Part shown: one piece after another, positions 47,699-58,298 of the stretch | How positions within the stretch are numbered: the stretch's first letter is position 1 | Layout: each line of letters starts with the position of its first letter | NCBI RefSeq assembly: GCF_023015765.1 | Contig: NZ_JALKAL010000002.1 | Coordinates: 62,001-126,000, forward strand | Direction of reading: 5' to 3' | Length of the DNA: 64,000 bases | Origin: Ornithinimicrobium sp. F0845 | GTDB lineage: Bacteria > Actinomycetota > Actinomycetes > Actinomycetales > Dermatophilaceae | Notes under the pieces: model-generated | Databases searched by the model: none | Seen by the model: the letters and a program-made list of their open reading frames with translations, nothing else | Told to the model about the DNA's origin: nothing | Position numbers and translations under genes: made by a program

Positions 47699-49383
47699 GA
47701 TGCGTCCTCCGACTCGGAGCTGCCGAGATAGGCCTCGACCACAGCGGGGTTGTTGGCGATCTCCTCGGGCGTGCCGGTGGCGATGACCTCACCGAAGTTG
47801 AGCACCACGATGCGGCTGCAGGTCTTCATGACCATGCCGACGTTGTGCTCGATCAGCAGGATGGTCAGACCGTCCTGCGCCAGCGACCCGATGAGGTCGG
47901 AGAGGGCGTCGGCCTCGACGTGGTTCATGCCCGCCGCCGGCTCGTCCAGGATCAGCAGTGAGGGGTCCGAGGCCAGGGCCCGGGCGATCTCCAGGCGGCG
48001 CTGATCGCCGTAGGACAGCGCGGATGCCTTCACGCCCTCCTTGTCCGCGAGGCCGACCCGGTTGAGGCAGTGAGCGGCGTGGACCGCCAGCCGCCGCTCG
48101 TCGCGCCGTGCTGACGGCAGCCACAGCATCCGGCGCAGGAAGGTCGGCTTGCTCACCAGGTGCCCGCCGACCATGACGTTCTCCAGCGCCGAGAGCCGGG
48201 CAAAGAGCTTGGAGTGCTGGAAGGTGCGGCTCACGCCCGCAGCGGCGACCTTGTGCACCGCGACCCCGCCGGGGTCAAGACCCAGCACCTCGGCGGTGCC
48301 GGAGGTGGGCTTCGTCATGCCGCTGATCATGTTGACCAGGGTGGTCTTGCCCGCCCCGTTCGGTCCGATGAGACCGATGATCTCGCCGCCGGTGATATGC
48401 AGGTCGATGTCCCGGTTGGCGTGGACGCCGCCGTAGTCCTTGCCCAGGCCCTGCAGCTTGACCACGGTCTGTCCGTCGGTGGGATGGACCCGCTGGGAGA
48501 GTCTGCTCTCGACCTCGGCCCGCTCGTCGGCGCTGCCGGTGACCAGCCGGGCCGCACGGCGAGGCAGGAGACTGGCCAGGCCACCGGGCAGGAACAGGAT
48601 CACCAGGAGCAGCAGCAGGCTGGCCAGGAACGGCCGGATCCAGCCGGCCTCGATCCCGATCGCGCGCTGCACCTCGGGCACCATCGTCAGGAAGACACTG
48701 CCCAGCAGCGGGCCGACGAAGGCGGTGGAGCCGCCGACCACGGCGGTGACCAGTCCGTCGATCGCCTGCGCGAAGCCGAAGTCCTCCGGGGCGATCAGCC
48801 GGACGTAGAAGGCCCACAGCACGCCGTAGAGACCGGCGATGGCGCCGGCCGCGATGAAGGCGGAGAGGCGGTGGTTGCCCACGTCGATGCCCATCGCCCG
48901 GGCGGCCAGCTCGTCCTCGCGGATGGCCTCGAGCGCGCGGCCGTAGCGCGTGGGGCCCTGCCGCCAGAACCAGTAGGCGACCAGCGCCAAGACGACCCAG
49001 GCCATCCACGGCTCCAGGATCTTGGGCACCGACATGCCCTGGGCACCACCGGTCCACTCCATGTTGATGATCAGGATGCGGACCGCCTCGGCGAAGGCCA
49101 GCGTGGCGATCGCCAGGAAGACGCCACGCAGCCGCATCGTCGGCAGCCCCAGGATGAGCGCGGCGGCGGCGCCCACCGCCATGCCGATGACGATGGCGAT
49201 CAGCAGGGCGGGGAGGTCACCGACATCGCCCGGGTCGGGCGCCAGGCTGGCCGCGGTGAAGGCCGCCAGGGAGGCGAAGCCGGCCTGGCCCAGACTCAGC
49301 TGGCCCGCGACGAGGACGGCGTAGAAGGAGTAGGCGAAGATCGCGGTCAGCGCGATGAAGACGAAGGTCGACTCGGTGAACAC
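47695..49383 (-). CDS. LivM-LivG fusion: ABC transporter permease and ATPase
   Basis: One 562-residue chain joins a LivM permease (residues 1 to about 290; eight or so spans, with the EAIREDELAARAMGID loop that contacts the ATPase) to a LivG ATPase. Walker A GPNGAGKTTL is near 341, the signature ALSYGDQRRLEIARAL follows, and Walker B LLILDEPAAGMN is near 480. The linker is charged and Ser/Arg-rich (RLVTGSADERAEVESRL). LivM-LivG fusions are known in actinobacteria. The GTG at 49383 directly abuts the livH stop. Confidence 0.92.
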   Translation of the reverse strand: MFTESTFVFIALTAIFAYSFYAVLVAGQLSLGQAGFASLAAFTAASLAPDPGDVGDLPALLIAIVIGMAVGAAAALILGLPTMRLRGVFLAIATLAFAEAVRILIINMEWTGGAQGMSVPKILEPWMAWVVLALVAYWFWRQGPTRYGRALEAIREDELAARAMGIDVGNHRLSAFIAAGAIAGLYGVLWAFYVRLIAPEDFGFAQAIDGLVTAVVGGSTAFVGPLLGSVFLTMVPEVQRAIGIEAGWIRPFLASLLLLLVILFLPGGLASLLPRRAARLVTGSADERAEVESRLSQRVHPTDGQTVVKLQGLGKDYGGVHANRDIDLHITGGEIIGLIGPNGAGKTTLVNMISGMTKPTSGTAEVLGLDPGGVAVHKVAAAGVSRTFQHSKLFARLSALENVMVGGHLVSKPTFLRRMLWLPSARRDERRLAVHAAHCLNRVGLADKEGVKASALSYGDQRRLEIARALASDPSLLILDEPAAGMNHVEADALSDLIGSLAQDGLTILLIEHNVGMVMKTCSRIVVLNFGEVIATGTPEEIANNPAVVEAYLGSSESEDAS

Positions 49384-50259
49384 TCAGACCTCACGCACCT
49401 TGCGAGCACCGAACAGACCCTGCGGACGCACCAGCAGGATCAGGAACAACAAGCCGAAGGCGACCATGTCGCGCCAGCTCGACCCGACATACTGCACCGC
49501 GAAGACCTCGGCGAGCCCGAGCAGGAGGCCACCCACGAGGGCACCGGGCAGCGAGCCCATGCCCCCCACGATGATGACCGCCAGGCCCTTGAGCTCGATC
49601 GCCGTGCCCATCCCGAGCTGGGCGCTGTTGACGTTCATCGCGAACAACGCTCCGGCGACCGCACCCAGGGCGGAGGAGATCGCGAAGGTCGTCATGGTCA
49701 CCCGGTCGACGTTGATGCCGAGCACCCGCGCCGCCGTCGGGTTCTCGGCGATGGCACGCATCCCGCGTCCGAGCCTGGACCGTGCGACGAGCAGGCTGAG
49801 CCCGACCATGAGCAGCACTGAGATCACCAGGATGGCGACCTGCAGGAGCGTCACATGGGCGCCGAACACCGTGAACGTCGTGCTCGGGAAGGAGTCCACC
49901 GGGAAGCGCCGGGTGTTCGGCCCGTAGCGCCACTGCAGCAGCGCGATGAACATCCCGGCCAGCGCTATCGATGAGATCAACCCCGCGAAGTGGGCGTCGG
50001 GTCTGTCCTTCAGTGGTCGGAACGCGACGCGTTCGATGATCACACCGAGGAGACTGCCGACCACGAACACGATCGGCAGGGTGAGCCAGATCGACAGACC
50101 GGCGACCTCCACGAGCTCGATCCCGACGAAGGCGGACACGGCGAAGACCGCCGGGTGGGCCAGGTTCAGCCGGTCCAGCACTCCGAAGACCAGCGTGAAG
50201 CCGATCGCGAAGAGTGCGTAGATGGACCCGGTGAACAGTCCGTTGAGCAGTTGTTGCAT
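49384..50259 (-). CDS. livH: Branched-chain amino-acid-type ABC transporter permease LivH
   Basis: A 291-residue permease with about eight spans. It starts MQQLLNGLFTGSIYALFAIGFTLVFGVLDRLNLAHPAV, the typical LivH N-terminus. The coupling loop RSRLGRGMRAIAENPTAARVLGINVDRV (EAA-like) is near residue 180. A GGAGG site precedes the ATG. Follows the binding-protein gene by 58 bp. Confidence 0.94.
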   Translation of the reverse strand: MQQLLNGLFTGSIYALFAIGFTLVFGVLDRLNLAHPAVFAVSAFVGIELVEVAGLSIWLTLPIVFVVGSLLGVIIERVAFRPLKDRPDAHFAGLISSIALAGMFIALLQWRYGPNTRRFPVDSFPSTTFTVFGAHVTLLQVAILVISVLLMVGLSLLVARSRLGRGMRAIAENPTAARVLGINVDRVTMTTFAISSALGAVAGALFAMNVNSAQLGMGTAIELKGLAVIIVGGMGSLPGALVGGLLLGLAEVFAVQYVGSSWRDMVAFGLLFLILLVRPQGLFGARKVREV

Positions 50260-50317
50260 GTCCGCCTCCGTCAGGGGTCAGGGCGTGGGAGCGCGATCAG
50301 TCGTCAGCGGCAACGCC

Positions 50318-51490
50318 TCAGGGCAGGACGGTGAAGCTGCCGCCCTCGACGACCTGGACGACCGCGTCGTGCTCGGCGTCCCGGTCCGCGTTGATGCTGA
50401 TCGAGCCCAGCACGGTCGGCATGTCGGAGATGCCACCCAGGCCCTCCTTGATCGCGTCGCGCTCCGCGGAGCAGCCGCTGCGCACCGCCGCGTCGATGAT
50501 GTGCAGGGCGGCGTAGGCCTGTGCGGCGAACTGGTCGGGCTGGCTGCCGAACTTCTCCTCGTAGTCCGCCAGGAACGCGGTGTTCTCGGCGTTGTCGGAG
50601 GCGGAGTTCCAGGCGGCACCGACCACGACGCCCTCGGCGGCCTCGCCCGCGTCGGCCATCAGCTGCGGGTTGTTGAAGCCGTTGCCGCCGATGATCGGCA
50701 CCTCGATGCCGAGCTCGCGGGCCTGGGTGACCAGCGGGATGGCCGCCTCGATGAGACCGGAGACGAAGATGGCGTCCGGGTTGGCGTTCTTGGCCTCGGT
50801 CAGCAGCGCCCGGAAGTCCGTGTCGGACTTGGAGAAGGTCAGCGTGTCCGCGACGGTCACGTCGGACTCCTCGAGCGAGGAGGCCATGACCTCATAGCCC
50901 GACTCGGTGAAGGCGTCGTCGTTGGAGTACATGACGATGACACTCTGCAGGTCGTAGGTCTCGATGGCCTTGGCCACGGTCTGCGGGATGACCTGTGCCT
51001 CGGTCAGGCTGTTGCGGAAGATGTAGTCACCCTGCTCGGTGATGCCGGCGGCGGTGTTGGAGATCGCCAGCACCGGCACGCTCCCCTCCTGGGCGATGGG
51101 CTGGGCCTGGAACGCGGTGTTGGACAGCGTGGGGCCGATGATGATGCTGGTGCCGTCGTCGACGAAGCCCTCGAACACGCTGATCGCCTGACGGGGGTCG
51201 GTCTGGTCGTCCTCGATGGTCAGGGTGTAGGTGACGCCCTCCTTCTCGTTCAGGTCCTCGGCCGCGAGCTCCAGACCGTTCTTCTGCGACTCCCCGTAGG
51301 ACGCCGCGGCGCCGGTGAGGGACAGCGCGGCACCGACGGCCACCTCGCCGTCGATGACGCAGTCGTCGCCGGTGCCCTCGCCGGCCAGGGCGCCGTCGGT
51401 CTCGCCGCCGCCGTCGTCGGATCCGCACGCGGTGAGCGCGAGGGCCAGCACGCCGGCCGCCGCGGTGAGCTTGAACAGGTTGGTGCGCAT
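50318..51490 (-). CDS. ABC transporter substrate-binding lipoprotein (Peripla_BP_6, LivJ-type)
   Basis: A 390-residue precursor starting at the ATG at 51490. The signal peptide MRTNLFKLTAAAGVLALAL ends in lipobox LTAC, then an acidic Gly linker. The type I periplasmic fold has VAVGAALSLTGAAASYGESQKNGLELAAEDLN, IGPTLSNTAFQAQPI, ISNTAAGITEQGDYIFR and GGNGFNNPQL. A GGAGGAAG site lies 3 nt or so before the ATG. The upstream oxidase ends 29 bp away on the same strand, so the ligand may be a 2-hydroxy or keto acid rather than a branched-chain amino acid. Confidence 0.9.
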   Translation of the reverse strand: MRTNLFKLTAAAGVLALALTACGSDDGGGETDGALAGEGTGDDCVIDGEVAVGAALSLTGAAASYGESQKNGLELAAEDLNEKEGVTYTLTIEDDQTDPRQAISVFEGFVDDGTSIIIGPTLSNTAFQAQPIAQEGSVPVLAISNTAAGITEQGDYIFRNSLTEAQVIPQTVAKAIETYDLQSVIVMYSNDDAFTESGYEVMASSLEESDVTVADTLTFSKSDTDFRALLTEAKNANPDAIFVSGLIEAAIPLVTQARELGIEVPIIGGNGFNNPQLMADAGEAAEGVVVGAAWNSASDNAENTAFLADYEEKFGSQPDQFAAQAYAALHIIDAAVRSGCSAERDAIKEGLGGISDMPTVLGSISINADRDAEHDAVVQVVEGGSFTVLP

Positions 51491-51519
51491 AGAACTTCCT
51501 CCAGGTTGAACGTCAGGGA

Positions 51520-52770
51520 CTAGGGGTGGTGCGGGGACGTGGCGGCGCCGGCCGGGTGCAGCACGGCGTGGCCGGGGGTGAGTTGGTCGAGTGAGGTGAC
51601 GCCGAGCAGCCGCATGGTTCGGTGGACCTGGGAGATGAGTATGTCGAGCGCCCGGGTGACGCCTGCCTCTCCCCCGGCCATCAGGCCGTAGAGGTAGGCG
51701 CGGCCGACCATCACGGCATCGGCACCGTTGGCGACGGCGGCCACGATGTCGCCGCCGTGCATGACGCCGGTGTCCAGGAGCACCGGGACCCGGCCCGCTG
51801 CCGCCCTGACGACCTCCGGCAGGACCTCCAGGGGCGTGACCGAGCGGTCCAGCTGACGGCCACCGTGGTTGGAGACCACCAGCCCGTCGGCTCCCAGGTC
51901 GATGAACTCCCGGGCGTCCTCGACGTTCTGGATGCCCTTGAGCACGATGGCCCCGGACCAGTTCTCCCGCAGCCACACCAGGTCGTTGGTGTTGAGGGTC
52001 GGGTCGAACATCCGGTTGACCAGCTGCTCGACGGTGCCGCCGGACTCACGCAGCGAGGCGAACTCCAGCGGCTCGGTGGTCAGCAGGTTCGCCCACCAGC
52101 GTGGGTGCAGTGCCATGTCGGCCAGCGTCCTGGGCGTCAGCTGCGGTGGGATGGTCATTCCGTTGCGGACGTCGCGGAGCCGCTGCCCCGCGATGGCGGT
52201 GTCCACCGTCAGCACGAGCGTGCCGAAGCCGGCCGCCTGAGCCCGGGCCATGAGCTCCAGCGAGGCGTCCCGGTCCTGCCAGAGATAGAGCTGGAACCAG
52301 CGCTGCAGGTCCGGCACCTCGGCCGCGAGGTCCTCGACCGAGACCGTGCCCATCGTGGACAGGGTGTAGGGCACCCCTGCGCGCGCGGCGGCCCGACCCA
52401 CCGCACGCTCCCCCTCGTGCTGCATCATCCGGGTGAAGCCGGTGGGGGCCAGGACCAGCGGGATCGGGCTGGTCACGTCGAGGATCCGGACCGCACTCTC
52501 CACACGCGAGACGTCGCGCAGCACCCGGGGCCGGAACTCGACCCGGCCGAAGGCCGCGCGTGCCCGGGTCAGGCTCAGCTCGCTCTCGGCAGCTCCGTCG
52601 ACGTAGTCGAAGGCCGAGCGCGGGGTCCGACGTCGACCGATCTGACGCAGGTCCTCGATCGTGGTGGCCCGTTCCACCGCGCGGCGGGTGCGATGCAGCG
52701 TGGGTCGCTCGACCTTGACGAGCGGACGCAACTCCTCGACCCTGGGGAGTCGACGGTGAACCCGTGCCAT
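51520..52770 (-). CDS. FMN-dependent alpha-hydroxy-acid oxidizing protein (LldD/lactate oxidase family)
   Basis: A 416-residue protein with an Arg-rich N-terminal extension. FMN fold landmarks are RTPRSAFDYVDGAAESE, PLVLAPTGFTRMMQHEGERA, TLSTMGTVSVEDL and WFQLYLWQDRDAS. The catalytic segment is VSNHGGRQLDR, whose His is the general base, then VLLDTGVMHGGDIVAAVANGADAVMVGRAYLYG. The family oxidises lactate, glycolate or related L-2-hydroxyacids. The exact substrate and electron acceptor are not deducible. Probably first gene of a unit with the downstream Liv-type importer. Confidence 0.88.
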   Translation of the reverse strand: MARVHRRLPRVEELRPLVKVERPTLHRTRRAVERATTIEDLRQIGRRRTPRSAFDYVDGAAESELSLTRARAAFGRVEFRPRVLRDVSRVESAVRILDVTSPIPLVLAPTGFTRMMQHEGERAVGRAAARAGVPYTLSTMGTVSVEDLAAEVPDLQRWFQLYLWQDRDASLELMARAQAAGFGTLVLTVDTAIAGQRLRDVRNGMTIPPQLTPRTLADMALHPRWWANLLTTEPLEFASLRESGGTVEQLVNRMFDPTLNTNDLVWLRENWSGAIVLKGIQNVEDAREFIDLGADGLVVSNHGGRQLDRSVTPLEVLPEVVRAAAGRVPVLLDTGVMHGGDIVAAVANGADAVMVGRAYLYGLMAGGEAGVTRALDILISQVHRTMRLLGVTSLDQLTPGHAVLHPAGAATSPHHP

Positions 52771-52799
52771 CGTGGGGCGGCCCTGCGCTTCCTGTGTGG

Positions 52800-52826
52800 C
52801 TGCATATCCATGCAGGCCTCTGAATA
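52800..52826 (-). promoter_or_regulatory. Operator-like dyad and -10 of the hydroxyacid oxidase gene
   Basis: CTGCAT-atcc-ATGCAG (52800-52815) is a perfect dyad. On the minus strand a -10 TATTCA (52821-52826) would start transcription inside it. A closely similar dyad precedes proB. The rest of the spacer to 52995 shows no further feature. Confidence 0.5.
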
Positions 52827-52995
52827 AGTCTTTGGGATCTTAGCCCTCGACGTCGGGCGATCCGAAGCGACCTGGCGGACTGTGGCCAGATCGTGACACG
52901 CACCGGCCCTGCGGCGCCTCACAGCCTCACCCACACCGCCAAGCGGCAGTTCGGCACCCGGGCACCGACGACGGCGTCGAGGGCGACCGAGGCGC

Positions 52996-53838
52996 TCAGA
53001 GCAGGACGGTCGCGAAGGTCCCCGTCTGCACGAAGCCCACGTGACGGTAGGTGGCGAGGGCCGGGGCGTTGAAGTCGTTGACGTAGAGCGTGGCCGTGGG
53101 CGCGATGTGTGCCAGGACATGCTCGACGACCGCGGCCATCGCGGGCACCGCCAACCCCCGTCCGCGCCACCGCGGGCTGACCCACACCCCCTGGATCTGC
53201 GCGACGTCGAGGGCAACGCTGCCCACATCGGCCTTGAAGATGACCTCCCCGCCCTCGATCCGCACCAGTGAGCGCCCGGAACGGACGAGAGACCCGACGG
53301 ACAACCGGTAGGCACGATCCGATCCGCGGTACGGCGGGTAGCCGATCTCCTCGGTGAACATCGCCGCCGCCGCGGGGACGACCAGGTCGAGCTCCTCGAC
53401 GGTGGCCGGCCGGACGGTGGGGTCACAGGGGATCCCTAGCTGGCTGGGCGGGGTGCGGGTCGTCATCACCGGCTGGTTGCGGCGGACCTCCCGAGCCGGC
53501 CCCCACGGCGAGGCCAGCAGGTCCCAGAGCGGGAGCACCTGGTCGACGGGCCCGAACAGGGAGGAGGCCCAGGCACGTCGCTTGACCACCTTGGCGGCGA
53601 GCGGCTCCACCATGTCGTCGTCCACCTCGACCGGCACGACGTTGGCCGAGGTCCAGCACAGGCCGGCCCGACCCCCGCGCTCGAACCCCAGGACCGAGTT
53701 GCGGCCGCCAGCCATGCCGCCCTCGAGGATCCGCGCCGCGACGAAGACGTTGGAGACCGGGTCGCGTCCGCAGATCTCCAGGGCCCGGGGCGCGTCGGAG
53801 AGCCCCAGCCCCCGAACCGGTGCCGGCATGCGCAGCAT
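52996..53838 (-). CDS. GNAT N-acetyltransferase with DUF4081 N-terminal domain
   Basis: A 280-residue protein. The N-terminal part (residues 5-110, DAPRALEICGRDPVSNVFVAARI) is the DUF4081 domain. The C-terminal GNAT domain has the acetyl-CoA motif QIQGVWVSPRWRGRGLAVPAMAAVVEHVL and ends LYVNDFNAPALATYRHVGFVQTGTFATV. In mycobacteria a homologue (Rv2867c) sits right after gcpE (ispG); here it is about 6 kb away, beyond the glp and uridine kinase genes. A -10 TAGGCT lies 6 nt before the ATG at 53838. Substrate unknown. Confidence 0.87.
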   Translation of the reverse strand: MLRMPAPVRGLGLSDAPRALEICGRDPVSNVFVAARILEGGMAGGRNSVLGFERGGRAGLCWTSANVVPVEVDDDMVEPLAAKVVKRRAWASSLFGPVDQVLPLWDLLASPWGPAREVRRNQPVMTTRTPPSQLGIPCDPTVRPATVEELDLVVPAAAAMFTEEIGYPPYRGSDRAYRLSVGSLVRSGRSLVRIEGGEVIFKADVGSVALDVAQIQGVWVSPRWRGRGLAVPAMAAVVEHVLAHIAPTATLYVNDFNAPALATYRHVGFVQTGTFATVLL

Positions 53839-53850
53839 CCACCCAGCCTA
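53839..53850 (-). promoter_or_regulatory. Leaderless promoter of the GNAT gene
   Basis: TAGGCT on the minus strand (53845-53850) is 6 nt before the ATG at 53838. Confidence 0.5.
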
Positions 53851-53951
53851 CCGACTCCTCGTGCGGCACCGTCGTGGCTGCCCGGTTGCGGAGCTCCGTC
53901 TGGGGGCGCGAAGATCAGAGCACGACCGTCACCGCTACGTCAGGAGACCCC

Positions 53952-55709
53952 GTGCAGCCACGCCCGTTGACCCCGCAGACCAGGCAGGCCGCGCTGGACG
54001 CGCTCGCCGACAGTGGCCGCGACGGCGGCGCCGAGATCGACGTCCTGGTGATCGGCGGTGGCGTGACGGGGGCAGGCACGGCCCTGGATGCCGCCACCCG
54101 CGGGTTGTCCACCGTGGTCGTGGAGGCCCAGGACTGGGCCTCGGGGACCTCCTCCCGGTCGACCAAGCTGGTCCACGGCGGGCTGCGCTACCTGCAGATG
54201 CTGGACTTCAAACTGGTCCACGAGGCCCTGACCGAACGGGGCCTGCTGCTGAGCAAGATCGCCCCGCACCTGGTCAAACCGATGTCCTTCCTGATCCCGC
54301 TGGAGCACCGGGTCTGGCAGCGTGCCTACTACGGCGCCGGGGTCACCCTGTATGACGTGCTGGCCAACCTGATGCCGGGGCGCCGGGCCCTGCCGATCCA
54401 CCAGCACACCACGCGCAAGGGTCTGCACCAGCAGTTCCCGGACCTCAAGCACGAGACCGCGATCGGCGCGGTCAAGTACTGGGACGCCACGGTGGACGAT
54501 GCCCGCCTGGTGGCCACCCTGATCCGCACCGCCACGACCTACGGTGCCCACGCGGCCAGTCGCACGCAGGTCGTCAAGCTCACCAAGGACGACCGGGGAC
54601 GGGTGAACGGGGCCGTGCTGCGCGACCTGGAGACCGGCACCGAGATCACCGCCCGGGCCACGCACGTCATCAACGCCACCGGGGTGTGGACCGAGGACAC
54701 CGAAATGCTCGCCGACACCAGCGGGGGTCTGCGGGTGCTGGCGTCCAAGGGCATCCACCTGACCATCCCCCGGGAGCGGATCAAGGGCACCTCCGGCCTG
54801 TTCCTGCAGACCGAGAAGTCCGTGCTGTTCTTCATCCCCTGGTCGCGCTACTGGATCCTCGGCACGACCGACACGCCGTGGCAGCTGGACCCCCAGCACC
54901 CGGTCCCCACCAGCCAGGACATCGACTACGTGCTGGACCACGCCAACGAGGTGCTCACCACCAAGCTCACCCGGGAGGACGTGATCGGGGCCTACGCCGG
55001 ACTGCGCCCCCTGCTGCAGCCGGGCACCAAGGAGGGCACCGACTCGGCGAAGGTCAGCCGGGAGCACACCGTGGCCAGCCCCGTGCCGGGCCTGACGATC
55101 GTCGCCGGAGGCAAGCTCACGACATACCGGGTGATGGCCAAGGACGCAGTGGACTTCGCCCTCGGCGGCCAGGCCGTCGAGACCCCGAGCATCACCCACG
55201 AGATACCTCTGGTCGGTGCGGTCGGCGAGCAGGCGGTGCGCCGGCAGGCGGCGCACTGGCGGCAGGAGTTCGGGTGGACCGAGCAGATGGTCGACCACCT
55301 GCTGCACCGCTACGGCTCCTTGCTGACCGAGCTGGTCGAGATGATCCGCGAGGACGAGTCGCTCGGTCGTCCGCTGGAGGGTGCGCCGGCCTACCTGCGC
55401 GCCGAGATCGCCTATGCCGCCAGCCACGAGGGGGCGCTGCACCTGGAGGACATCATGTACCTCCGCACCCGGCTCAACTACGAGGTCGCCGACCGTGGCC
55501 TGGCAGCTGCCGAGGAGATCGCCGAGGTGGCTGGTGGGGTGCTCGGCTGGGACGACCAGCGACGCGAGCGGGAGCTGGCCTCCTACCGCGCCCAGGCCGC
55601 GGCCGAGGAGGCGGCGGCGCTGGCCCCGGACGACGAGTCGGCCGAGGCTGCCCGGGACCGCGCGCCCGACATCACCCCGATGATCCCGTTGGGGACGGCC
55701 GAGAACTGA
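53952..55709 (+). CDS. glpD: Glycerol-3-phosphate dehydrogenase (FAD-dependent)
   Basis: A 585-residue membrane-associated flavoenzyme oxidising glycerol-3-phosphate to dihydroxyacetone phosphate. The FAD-binding motif is VLVIGGGVTGAGTALDAATRG at about residue 25, followed by TSSRSTKLVHGGLRYLQ. Later come GTTDTPWQ and YAGLRPLLQPG, then the C-terminal DAO_C domain (residues about 415-530), which contains LHRYGSLLTELVEMIREDE. The GTG at 53952 has an AGGAG site at 5 nt; the longer frame to 53820 overlaps the GNAT gene and was rejected. First gene of the glpD-glpF-glpK set. Confidence 0.96.
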   Translation: MQPRPLTPQTRQAALDALADSGRDGGAEIDVLVIGGGVTGAGTALDAATRGLSTVVVEAQDWASGTSSRSTKLVHGGLRYLQMLDFKLVHEALTERGLLLSKIAPHLVKPMSFLIPLEHRVWQRAYYGAGVTLYDVLANLMPGRRALPIHQHTTRKGLHQQFPDLKHETAIGAVKYWDATVDDARLVATLIRTATTYGAHAASRTQVVKLTKDDRGRVNGAVLRDLETGTEITARATHVINATGVWTEDTEMLADTSGGLRVLASKGIHLTIPRERIKGTSGLFLQTEKSVLFFIPWSRYWILGTTDTPWQLDPQHPVPTSQDIDYVLDHANEVLTTKLTREDVIGAYAGLRPLLQPGTKEGTDSAKVSREHTVASPVPGLTIVAGGKLTTYRVMAKDAVDFALGGQAVETPSITHEIPLVGAVGEQAVRRQAAHWRQEFGWTEQMVDHLLHRYGSLLTELVEMIREDESLGRPLEGAPAYLRAEIAYAASHEGALHLEDIMYLRTRLNYEVADRGLAAAEEIAEVAGGVLGWDDQRRERELASYRAQAAAEEAAALAPDDESAEAARDRAPDITPMIPLGTAEN

Positions 55710-55796
55710 ATCGACCAGTGTGCCTGCACCGCGACGTGACCGAGGTCTGGCACTCTTTGCACGCATAGTTCCTACACACAGAATGGAGAGCCCCGA

Positions 55797-56531
55797 ATGG
55801 GTGACATCTTCCTGTACGAGATCATGGGCACCGGCCTGCTCACCCTGCTTGGTTGCGGTGTGGTCGCCAACGTCGTGCTGCCCAAGACCAAGGGCAACAA
55901 CGGCGGCTGGCTGCTCATCAACTTCGGCTGGGGCCTGGCGGTCTTCGCCGGTGTCTACGCCGCCTACAAGACCGGCGCCCACCTCAACCCCGCCGTCACC
56001 TTCGGCATCATGGCCAGTGGTGCGGAGTTCTACGACGGCGCCAACGCCGCCATCCCGGTGAACTTCGCCAACACGGTCGGATACCTGGCGGCCGAGATGA
56101 TCGGTGCCTTCCTCGGTGCGGTCATCATGTGGGTCGCCTACAAGCAGCACTTCGACCAGGACGCCGAGCCGGCCACCAAGCTGGCGGTCTTCTCGACCGG
56201 GGCCGAGATCCGCAACCCGATGTGGAACACCCTGACCGAGATCGTCGGCACCTTCGTGCTGGTCTTCGTCATCCTCATGTTCGGCGCCACCCCGTCAGGC
56301 CTGGGCCCGTTGGCAGTGGCCCTCCTGGTGGTTGGTATCGGTAACAGCCTCGGTGGCCCCACCGGGTATGCCATCAACCCGGCCCGTGACCTCGGCCCCC
56401 GCATCGCGCACGCCGTCCTGCCCATCAGGGGCAAGGGCGGCAGCGACTGGGGTTACTCCTGGATCCCGGTCGTCGGCCCGATCATCGGAGGCGTGATCGC
56501 CGGCCTGGTCTACATGGGCCTCTACGCCTGA
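55797..56531 (+). CDS. glpF: Glycerol uptake facilitator (aquaglyceroporin)
   Basis: A 244-residue MIP channel with six spans and two half-helices. The first NPA box is AHLNPAVTFG. The second is INPARDLGPR, where the Asp after NPAR marks glycerol facilitators rather than water channels. EIMGTGLLTLLGCGVVANVVL opens span 1. Between glpD and glpK, so it supplies glycerol for the kinase. Confidence 0.96.
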   Translation: MGDIFLYEIMGTGLLTLLGCGVVANVVLPKTKGNNGGWLLINFGWGLAVFAGVYAAYKTGAHLNPAVTFGIMASGAEFYDGANAAIPVNFANTVGYLAAEMIGAFLGAVIMWVAYKQHFDQDAEPATKLAVFSTGAEIRNPMWNTLTEIVGTFVLVFVILMFGATPSGLGPLAVALLVVGIGNSLGGPTGYAINPARDLGPRIAHAVLPIRGKGGSDWGYSWIPVVGPIIGGVIAGLVYMGLYA

Positions 56532-56539
56532 CCCCTCCC

Positions 56540-56587
56540 GCAGTATGCCGGGTGCCCGCCACCCACGGCGCGCACCCGGCATACTGC
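56540..56587. repeat. Perfect inverted repeat between glpF and glpK
   Basis: GCAGTATGCCGGGTGC (56540-56555) and GCACCCGGCATACTGC (56572-56587) pair over 16 bp, with a 16-nt loop. No T-run follows on the plus strand. It may stabilise the glpF mRNA end or partly terminate before glpK. Both arms carry the frequent GTATGCCG octamer. Confidence 0.7.
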
Positions 56588-56638
56588 CCCGCCACCTCAC
56601 AACCCATCCCGTCCACAACGAAGTGAAGGAGTTCAGCA

Positions 56639-58174
<1,536 letters not shown>

Positions 58175-58176
58175 CC

Positions 58177-58262
58177 CATTTTCCGAGTGGTCTTGCACGT
58201 CCCTCCCGCATTTTCCGAGTGGTCTTGCACGTCCCCAACCATCCGAGTGGTCTTGCAGGCCC
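58177..58262 (+). repeat. Three near-identical intergenic direct repeats after glpK
   Basis: Copies begin at 58177, 58209 and 58240. The first two are identical over 27 bp (58177-58203 and 58209-58235), with core CCGAGTGGTCTTGCACGTCC. The third lacks TTT at its 5' side and differs near its 3' end (58240-58262). They are separated by only 4-5 bp. Not a CRISPR (no spacers). Confidence 0.85.
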
Positions 58263-58298
58263 TCCACCAGTAGTAGGGAGGACCCGCCAGACCTAAGC

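Noticed and set aside
55748-55761. Sigma-54-like element TGGCAC...TTGCA before glpF
   Set aside because: The spacing is 3 nt instead of 5, and actinobacteria generally lack sigma-54.
53940-56150. 736-codon minus-strand frame opposite glpD/glpF
   Set aside because: Antisense to two confident genes and lacking any protein family feature.
58177-58262. CRISPR-like repeats after glpK
   Set aside because: Only three copies with 4-5 bp gaps and no cas genes.
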